From contig NZ_JASVWB010000003.1 of NCBI RefSeq assembly GCF_030287445.1, positions 62,001-126,000 on the forward strand: 64,000 nt of DNA, given 5' to 3'. The notes under the pieces are model-generated. The model ran no database searches and had not been told where the DNA came from. It worked only from the letters and a program-made list of their open reading frames with translations. Positions 58,191 through 64,000 of the stretch are shown here, one piece after another; position 1 is the stretch's first letter, and every line of letters begins with the position of its first letter. The translations under genes and the position numbers were made by a program. This DNA is from Streptomyces sp. ALI-76-A (GTDB lineage Bacteria; Actinomycetota; Actinomycetes; Streptomycetales; Streptomycetaceae).

Positions 58191-59996
58191 ATGCGACAGC
58201 CAGGTACCGGGACGAAGGAGCTGACCACCGCCGCCATGACCACCACCGCCGAGACCGTATACGCAGCCGGCGCCGGGCACGGCCGCTGGGAGGCGGACGC
58301 GCTCGCGCGCGCCGCGCGGCTGGAGACCCTGCTCGGTGACCCGTACGACCCCGCCAACCCGCACGGCCTGCGCGCGCTGTTCGCCGCCGACAACCGGCGC
58401 ACCCCGCCCGCCGCCACCGAGGCCCTGCTCGACGAGGCCGGCCTGGGAGCCGAGTTCGTGCCCGCCGAGTACGGGGGGCGCCTCACCCGCGCCGACCTGC
58501 TCGCGCGCACCCTGCGCCCCGTCTTCCGGCGCGACACGGCGCTCGGCTTCGGATACGGCCTCACCTCGCTGTTCGCCACCGGCGCGGTCTGGGCCGCCGG
58601 CAGCGCGCGGCAGCGCCAGGACCTCGCGGACCTGCTGCTCGGGGGCGGCCGCGCCACGATCCTGCACCACGAACTCGCCCACGCCAACGCCATCCTGCGG
58701 GACGAGTTCACCGCCCGCCCGGTGCCGCGGGGCGGACGCCGGCTGTACGGCCGCAAGGACCTCATCATCAACGCGGCGCGCGCCGACGTCCAGGTCGTCT
58801 ACGCCCGCACCGACGCCGCGCGCGGACCGCGCAGCCACTCCGTCTTCCTCCTCGACCCGGCCCGGGCCGAGCCCGGGACCGTGCGGCACCTCCCGCGGAT
58901 CGAGACCTCCGGCATGCGCGGGGCGCTCTTCTCCGGGCTGGAGTTCGACGGCCGCCCGCTGCCCGAGGACGCGCTCGTCGGCCGCACCGGCGAAGGCGTC
59001 GCACTCGCCCTGCGCACCTTCCAGGTCAACCGCAGCGTGATCTGCGGCGTCGTCACCGCGGCCGCCGACACCGTCCTGCACTCCGCGGTCCGGGCCGCGA
59101 CCACCCGGCACAGCGGTCCCGTCGCCCGCCGCTGGCACAAGCCGCTCACCGGGGTCTTCGCCGACCTGCTGGCCTGCGACAGCATGGCCACCGTCGCCCT
59201 GCGCGCGCTGGGGCTGCTGCCCGGGCGGGCCCATGTCCTGGCCGCCGCCGTCAAGTACGTGGTGCCCGACCTGCTGCGGGAGAACCTGGAGGAGCTCGCC
59301 ACCGTGCTCGGCGCCCGTGGCCACAAACACGGCAGCGCGCAGTACGGCGCCCTCGACAAGCTCGTACGGGACCTGCCGGTCGCCGGACTCGGCCATGCCG
59401 GCACCGCCGCCTGCCAGGCCGTGATCGTGCCGCAGCTGCGCACCCTCGCCGAGGGTGCCTGGTTCGCCGAGGACGAGCCGCCGCCGGAACTGTTCCGCAA
59501 GGGCGCCGAACTCCCCGCGCTCGACTACCGGTCGCTGGGCATCGCGGGCGGCGGCGACTTCATGGCCGCCTCCCTCGTCGGGTCGGCCGACCGGCTTGCC
59601 CCCTCCCGTGGCGTCGGCGGCCAGGTCACCGCGCTCGCGGAGCTGGCCGAGGCGTTCGTCGCCGAACTGCGCGCGCTGCGCGAGACATGCCGGACGCTGC
59701 CTCCGTACGGGAGCCCGGCGCTCGGTGATCCCGCGGTGTGCGTGCTCAGCGACCGCTACAGCCTGATCGCCGCCGCCGCCGCGGTCCTCGGCGTCTGGGA
59801 GGGCCAGGACGGCACCGATCCGTTCCTCGCGGACACGGCGTGGGCGGTGCTGGCCCTGTCCCGGATCGGCAAACGGCTCGGCATCCCGGTGCCCGACCTG
59901 CCCGACGGCTGCGTGTCACACGTACTGGACGAACTGGTCCGCCGGTACCGGGCCGGCCTCAGCTGCGACCTGGACGCGACACCGCTCGCGCAGTGA
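58191..59996 (+). CDS. Acyl-CoA dehydrogenase/oxidase-family flavoprotein, second copy
   Basis: The product is 601 residues from the ATG at 58191, or 586 from the ATG at 58236; neither has an ideal ribosome binding site. Family features are a helical N-terminus, the beta region with TILHHELAHANAILRDEFTA and GRKDLIINAARADVQVVYAR, TSGMRGALFSGLEFDGRPLP, and a helical C-terminal part with RSLGIAGGGDFMAASLVGSA. It resembles the acyl-CoA oxidase at 27896 in length and plan but is clearly diverged. It opens a second plus-strand unit with a phosphopantetheinyl transferase. It may desaturate a carrier-bound acyl chain. Confidence 0.75.
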   Translation: MRQPGTGTKELTTAAMTTTAETVYAAGAGHGRWEADALARAARLETLLGDPYDPANPHGLRALFAADNRRTPPAATEALLDEAGLGAEFVPAEYGGRLTRADLLARTLRPVFRRDTALGFGYGLTSLFATGAVWAAGSARQRQDLADLLLGGGRATILHHELAHANAILRDEFTARPVPRGGRRLYGRKDLIINAARADVQVVYARTDAARGPRSHSVFLLDPARAEPGTVRHLPRIETSGMRGALFSGLEFDGRPLPEDALVGRTGEGVALALRTFQVNRSVICGVVTAAADTVLHSAVRAATTRHSGPVARRWHKPLTGVFADLLACDSMATVALRALGLLPGRAHVLAAAVKYVVPDLLRENLEELATVLGARGHKHGSAQYGALDKLVRDLPVAGLGHAGTAACQAVIVPQLRTLAEGAWFAEDEPPPELFRKGAELPALDYRSLGIAGGGDFMAASLVGSADRLAPSRGVGGQVTALAELAEAFVAELRALRETCRTLPPYGSPALGDPAVCVLSDRYSLIAAAAAVLGVWEGQDGTDPFLADTAWAVLALSRIGKRLGIPVPDLPDGCVSHVLDELVRRYRAGLSCDLDATPLAQ

Positions 59997-60028
59997 ACGA
60001 CCGACACCCACGACAGGGAGGGGACACG

Positions 60029-60901
60029 GTGAACCCGTCGACGGGAGCCGAACCGGCCATGACGTCCCTACCGGACGACGCCGATTGCATCAGCGAGCCC
60101 GTCCACGTCAGCGGCCCCGACGGACCCTGGCACCTGGTGCGCGAGGGCATGCTGCTGCGGGGCAACGCCGTGGTGTACACCACCTGGGGCGAATGGCTCA
60201 CCACCGCCGTCACCGACCCCTCGCTGAGATCGCTGCTCGGCCGCGACTGGACGCGCTACCGGCGCCTGACCGACCCCGTCGTGCGCCTCAGGTTCGTCGC
60301 GTCGCGGCTGGCCACCAAGTTCACGGCCGCGGCCGCGCTGGAGACCGAGGCCGCCGCACTCGACCTGGCGTACAAGATCGGGGGACGGCCCTATCTGCGC
60401 GGGCTCGACCAGATCGATGTGAGCCTCACGCACACCGACGACCTGATCGCCGTCGGGGTCAGCCGCAACGGGCGGATCGGCGTCGACGCCGAACCCGCCG
60501 GGCGCAAGATGCAGTTCGACCTGATGCAGGACCACATGTGCACGCCCGCCGAGCGGGCGGAGCTCCAGTGGCTGCCGGACGCCGAGCGGTCGGCCGGGCT
60601 GCTGCGGCTGTGGACGCTCAAGGAGGCGTACACCAAGGCCCTCGGACAGGGACTGCGGCTCGGTTTCTCCGAGTTCGGCTTCGGCGCCGGCAGCGACGGG
60701 CTGCTGGCACCGGACGGCACGCCCGCCGCCCGCGGCGAGTGGGCCTTCGCCACCCACCAGGTGCTCGGCCGCTACCTGATCAGCGTGGCCTGCCACGACG
60801 CCGGCCTGGACACGTCCCACGACACGGCCCCCCGCACCATGCTCGACGAGGGCTTCATGGGCGCCGTCGCCGACCTCCTCGCGGACCCGACAGGCCGCTG
60901 A
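60029..60901 (+). CDS. Sfp-type 4'-phosphopantetheinyl transferase, second copy
   Basis: The product is 290 residues from the GTG at 60029, with AGGGAGGGG five bases upstream; the ATG at 60059 is less well placed. Motifs are GRPYLRGLDQIDVSLTHTDD, GRIGVDAEPAGRKM (metal-binding Asp) and LRLWTLKEAYTKALGQGLRL (catalytic Glu/Lys). It differs from the enzyme at 39437 by a longer N-terminal domain (GNAVVYTTWGEWLTTAV). It probably activates the carrier proteins of the right-hand part of the cluster. It follows the acyl-CoA dehydrogenase by 32 bp. Confidence 0.9.
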   Translation: MNPSTGAEPAMTSLPDDADCISEPVHVSGPDGPWHLVREGMLLRGNAVVYTTWGEWLTTAVTDPSLRSLLGRDWTRYRRLTDPVVRLRFVASRLATKFTAAAALETEAAALDLAYKIGGRPYLRGLDQIDVSLTHTDDLIAVGVSRNGRIGVDAEPAGRKMQFDLMQDHMCTPAERAELQWLPDAERSAGLLRLWTLKEAYTKALGQGLRLGFSEFGFGAGSDGLLAPDGTPAARGEWAFATHQVLGRYLISVACHDAGLDTSHDTAPRTMLDEGFMGAVADLLADPTGR

Positions 60902-61036
60902 TCCCCCGCACGTGTGACGCGCGGGCTCGTGCGGCGCCGGAGGCCGGGTCCAGGAACGGTCGAGCATCCGCGACGCGGGCCCGGGCGCGACTAGGGTGCC
61001 GGACGACGGTGCGGACGCTGGGACGAGGAGGCCGTC

Positions 61037-61717
61037 GTGGCAGAGCCGGGTTTCTCGACACGGCCATCGATCCGGCGCGCCGCCCTTCAGGTGCTGCCCG
61101 GAGGCGCACCCCACCGGCCCGCCCCGGCGGGCACCGCGGCCGTCGATCCGGTACGCGTGTACGTGCTCGGCCCCGACCCGCTGGCCCGCGCCGGCATCAG
61201 AGCCCTCCTCGACGGCCGGCCCGCCCTGCACGTCGTGGGCGACGGCAGCGGCGGAGACCTCGTCTCCGCGCGCCCGGACGTCGTCCTGTGCCATGGCGCG
61301 GTGCCCGCCGCCCCGCCCGCCCCCGGCTGCCCGTTGCTGGTCGTCGGCGGCAGCGGCACGGCCCTGGGCGGTGCCCGCGGCCACCTGCCCGCCACCGTCA
61401 CCGCCGACCAGCTGGCCGCCGCGGTCGTGCTCGCCGCCGCCGGGTACGCCGTCGTACCCCGGCCCGGCGAGCCGCTCGCCGCGGAGCCGGCCCGGCCCGT
61501 CTCCGACGCCGACCCGGCGACGCTCACCGGACGGGAACGGCAGGTGCTCGGGATGGTCGCGCGCGGGCTGTCCAACGCGGAGATCGCCGCCGCGTTGACG
61601 CTGTCGGAGCACACGGTCAAGACGCACGTGCAGAACCTGCTCGGCAAACTGCGCCTGCCCAACCGCCTCCACGCGGTGATCTACGCCTTCGAGACGGGCC
61701 TGCGCACGCTGCGCTAG
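61037..61717 (+). CDS. LuxR/NarL-type regulator with degenerate receiver domain
   Basis: The product is 226 residues from a GTG with GAGGAGG upstream. The C-terminal DNA-binding domain is canonical (LTGRERQVLGMVARGLSNAE, AALTLSEHTVKTHVQNLLGK). The N-terminal domain has the receiver outline (VRVYVLGPDPLARAGIRALL), but the acceptor region reads DVVLCHG, with no Asp where phosphorylation occurs, and no paired sensor kinase gene is present. It is therefore probably an orphan regulator controlled by expression level or by a ligand. It stands before the NRPS-type gene and may control it. Confidence 0.87.
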   Translation: MAEPGFSTRPSIRRAALQVLPGGAPHRPAPAGTAAVDPVRVYVLGPDPLARAGIRALLDGRPALHVVGDGSGGDLVSARPDVVLCHGAVPAAPPAPGCPLLVVGGSGTALGGARGHLPATVTADQLAAAVVLAAAGYAVVPRPGEPLAAEPARPVSDADPATLTGRERQVLGMVARGLSNAEIAAALTLSEHTVKTHVQNLLGKLRLPNRLHAVIYAFETGLRTLR

Positions 61718-61928
61718 CCCGGGCCCCGCCCGTCGCGGGCCGCCCGGACCAGCACCGTGTCAGCGCCGCATCAGGGCCGTATGGGCGGGCCCGCGCACAG
61801 TAGTTCCGCGCTCGCAGAGAGGGGAGGGAGGGGATTCTCCGCAGCACGCGGAGGCCGTGCACTCAGCCGTACGCGTGGACAGCGCGCCGTCGGCGCGGCC
61901 ACCCGGACGTGCGCGCCCCGGACCGCCG

Positions 61929-64000
61929 ATGACCTCCGACCACGTCTCACCCCCGCCGCCCGAGGACACGACGACCGTCGTCGTCGACCTGGGCCGGCCC
62001 CCGTACGACGCGCCCGCCCTGGAACTGCGCGGTCCCCTCGACGCGGCCCGGCTCAAGGCGGCGCTCGACCACGTCGCCGTCCGCGACCCCCACGGCCCGG
62101 CCTGGCGGCACCGCGTCGACGAACTCGGCCCCGGCCACCACGCGCTGCGGCTGGCGGCCGACGCGCCCGGCACACCGGGCGACGCCTTCCCCTACGGCCG
62201 GCTCGCCGACCTGCTCACCCACCCGCTGCCCGGCGTCCGCCCCGCCCGCAGCATCACGGCGACCCCGCTCCAGCGCGAACTCCTCGCCGACTCCGACAGC
62301 CACCCCGGCCGTCATGTCGAGCAGCTCACGACGACCTGGCACGGACCCCTCGACCTCGAACGCCTGCGCGCCGCCTGGCAGTCCGTCACCGACCACGAGA
62401 GCGTGCTGCGCGCCGCCTTCGACGAGGGGCCCGAACCGCTGATCGTCCTGCACGAGCACCTGGACGCCGCGGTGCTGTGGATGCCGCACGGCGCCGTCCG
62501 CTGGAGCGACGTCGTCGAGCAGGACCGCAGGCGCGGCATCGACCCGCGCCGGCCCGGCCCGCTGCGCGTCACCGTCCTGGGCACGGGCCCCGTGGAAGCG
62601 GACGAGCCCGTGCCCGCCCGGATGCTGCTCACCTACCACCACGCCCTGCTCGACGACTGGAGCGCGCGGCTGCTGCTGCGCGAGTTCTACCGGGCCTATC
62701 TGGCGGGCGGCCGGCTGCCCGGCGGTGAACGCCGGCCCGACATCCGCGACTACGTCCGCTGGCTCGGCCACCAGGAGACCGGCGCCGCCCGCGACTTCTG
62801 GTCCAGGACCCTGCCCTCGCCCACCGACGCCGCCTGGCCCCTGCCACCGGCCGGGACCACCACCGGTGCGGGCGGGAGGGACCGGGCGACGTCCACGCGG
62901 CCGTCCGACGCCGTCGACCGCACCCGGCTGCGTCTGACCGCCGCCCAGACCGAGCGTCTGGGTGCCTGGGCCGCGCACTGGGGCATCAGCGAGAGCACCG
63001 TCCTGCAGGCCGTCTGGGCCCTGCTGCTGTACCGGGCCCGCGGGGCCCGGGGAGCGGCACGTGTCCGCTTCGACGTCACCGCCTCCGGACGCGGCATCCT
63101 CTTCGACGGCGCCGAGCACATGCCTGCCGCGCTGCGCACCGCGCTGCCGCTGTCCGTCGAGGTCGACCCCCGCGCCACCCTGGCGACCCTGCTCACCGAA
63201 CTCCGCGACCGGACCCTGGACATGTCGGCCTACGAATGGGTCTCCCCGGGACAGGCCCGCTCCTGGGCCACCTCCCAGGCCACCTCCCAGGCCACCTCCG
63301 AGGACACCGGGGAGGACGCCGGGGAGGCCCCCGAGGAGGACGGCACCCTCCTCGTCTTCGAGAGCAGGCCCCGCGACCTCGACGGCCTGGCCCAGGGGCT
63401 CGCCGCCGAGGGCATCCGCGTCGAGCAGGCCGAAATGCTGGGCGCCCGCACGGCCTTCCCCTTCACGCTCGTCGCCCACCACGACGGCGACGGCAGGCTC
63501 GTCCTGACCGCGTCCTACGACCGGGTCCGGCTCGACGACGCCGCCGGCGTCCTCAGCCACAGTGCCCTGCTGCTGGGCGAACTGCCCTACCTGGCCGGCG
63601 ATTCCACGACCGTGGCCGACGTCCTGGACCTGCTGACCGCCACCATCGACGCCATCGACGCCGTCTCACCGGCCCGCGACGAAAACACCGCGCCCGCCCG
63701 CGACCCGGCAGGCCCCCGGCCCGCGGTCGCGGCGGAACCCCCGCTCGTCCCGCTGCGCACCGCACGCGCCGCAGACGCGGGCACCGTCTGCCTCGTGCAG
63801 ACCCACGGCACCCCCCGCTCCCGCTACGACCGGCTCGCCCGGGCCTACCGGGGCCCGGAGTCGATCGTCCTGCTGCGGCCCCTGCCCGGCGGGACCCACG
63901 CCCGGTACACCGCGCTGCGGCCCCTGGCCGACGCGGACGAACTCCTCGTCCTGGGCGCCTTCTCCGGCGGCGGAACCATCACCTACGAGATCGCCCGGCG
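61929..64000 (+). CDS. NRPS-type condensation-thioesterase protein, 3' end beyond the window
   Basis: From the ATG at 61929 the frame stays open to the window end (690 codons); GTG at 61857 or 61875 are alternative starts. After a 110-residue N-terminal part, a condensation domain begins (SITATPLQRELLADSDSHPG), with the catalytic motif LLTYHHALLDDWSARLLL near residue 240 and later blocks WSRTLPSPTDAAWPL and AWAAHWGISESTVLQAVWAL. A Thr/Ser/Glu-rich linker with a repeated ATSQ unit follows. From residue 620 a thioesterase-like domain starts (CLVQTHGTPRSRYDRLARAY), with a nucleophile elbow LGAFSGGGTITYE that has Ala for the usual first Gly. No adenylation or carrier domain is seen. It could couple an amine or a carrier-bound acyl group to the polyketide and release it. 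Confidence 0.85.
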   Translation, partial: MTSDHVSPPPPEDTTTVVVDLGRPPYDAPALELRGPLDAARLKAALDHVAVRDPHGPAWRHRVDELGPGHHALRLAADAPGTPGDAFPYGRLADLLTHPLPGVRPARSITATPLQRELLADSDSHPGRHVEQLTTTWHGPLDLERLRAAWQSVTDHESVLRAAFDEGPEPLIVLHEHLDAAVLWMPHGAVRWSDVVEQDRRRGIDPRRPGPLRVTVLGTGPVEADEPVPARMLLTYHHALLDDWSARLLLREFYRAYLAGGRLPGGERRPDIRDYVRWLGHQETGAARDFWSRTLPSPTDAAWPLPPAGTTTGAGGRDRATSTRPSDAVDRTRLRLTAAQTERLGAWAAHWGISESTVLQAVWALLLYRARGARGAARVRFDVTASGRGILFDGAEHMPAALRTALPLSVEVDPRATLATLLTELRDRTLDMSAYEWVSPGQARSWATSQATSQATSEDTGEDAGEAPEEDGTLLVFESRPRDLDGLAQGLAAEGIRVEQAEMLGARTAFPFTLVAHHDGDGRLVLTASYDRVRLDDAAGVLSHSALLLGELPYLAGDSTTVADVLDLLTATIDAIDAVSPARDENTAPARDPAGPRPAVAAEPPLVPLRTARAADAGTVCLVQTHGTPRSRYDRLARAYRGPESIVLLRPLPGGTHARYTALRPLADADELLVLGAFSGGGTITYEIAR

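Overview
This is high-GC actinomycete DNA. Codon use, GTG starts, SARP regulators and a tap-tpg pair all point to Streptomyces. Replication, partition and telomere genes sit together next to a biosynthetic gene cluster, so the window most likely comes from a large linear plasmid. A chromosome-arm location, or a plasmid integrated near a chromosome end, cannot be excluded from sequence alone.

Layout. (1) 0.5-7.1 kb: a secreted small protein, a signal-peptide-bearing RHS/YD-repeat protein, and a trail of very small membrane proteins that resemble an immunity-gene array. One of these has a frameshifted, inverted paralogue. Decayed genes and a dead transposase follow. (2) 7.1-12.7 kb: an AraC-type regulator divergent from a saccharopine-dehydrogenase-fold oxidoreductase, an ATPase, a RelE/ParE-like toxin-antitoxin pair, and several truncated genes (PIG-L deacetylase, Eis-type acetyltransferase). 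(3) 12.9-16.0 kb: an HTH protein, tap and tpg, which encode telomere-associated and terminal proteins for linear replicon ends. (4) 17.4-20.1 kb: parA-parB with three copies of a parS-like palindrome. (5) 20.2-27.8 kb: two paralogous replication modules in tandem. Each has an iteron field with an AT-rich/alternating purine-pyrimidine core, a primase-polymerase gene, a P4/D5-type primase-helicase gene and a small partner gene. The iteron heptamers differ by one base (AGTCCCT versus AGTCGCT).

(6) 27.9-64.0 kb: an aromatic (type II) polyketide cluster that continues past the right edge. The minimal PKS is KS-alpha, KS-beta (chain length factor) and ACP, on the minus strand at 46.6-43.7 kb. Around it lie an ActIII-like ketoreductase, two didomain aromatase/cyclases, a metallo-beta-lactamase-fold cyclase, two flavin hydroxylases, an ABM quinone-forming oxygenase, two SnoaL-like proteins, a P450, acyl-CoA carboxylase beta and epsilon subunits, two acyl-CoA oxidase/dehydrogenase proteins, an acyl-AMP ligase, two thioesterases and two Sfp-type phosphopantetheinyl transferases. 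There is also a tandem-ACP protein, a KS-like protein lacking its catalytic histidines, and an NRPS condensation-thioesterase protein that runs off the window. The last three suggest that an unusual acyl or aminoacyl group is loaded onto or released from the aromatic core.

Regulation appears layered: three TetR proteins, two of them of the gamma-butyrolactone-receptor type; three SARPs, one preceded by a coupled 28-codon leader ORF; and a LuxR/NarL-type protein without the usual phospho-acceptor. ARE-like palindromes sit in front of the acyl-CoA oxidase, a TetR gene, the carboxylase and a SARP. A fourth parS-like site lies inside the acyl-AMP ligase gene, 32 kb from parAB. No rRNA, tRNA or CRISPR array was recognised.
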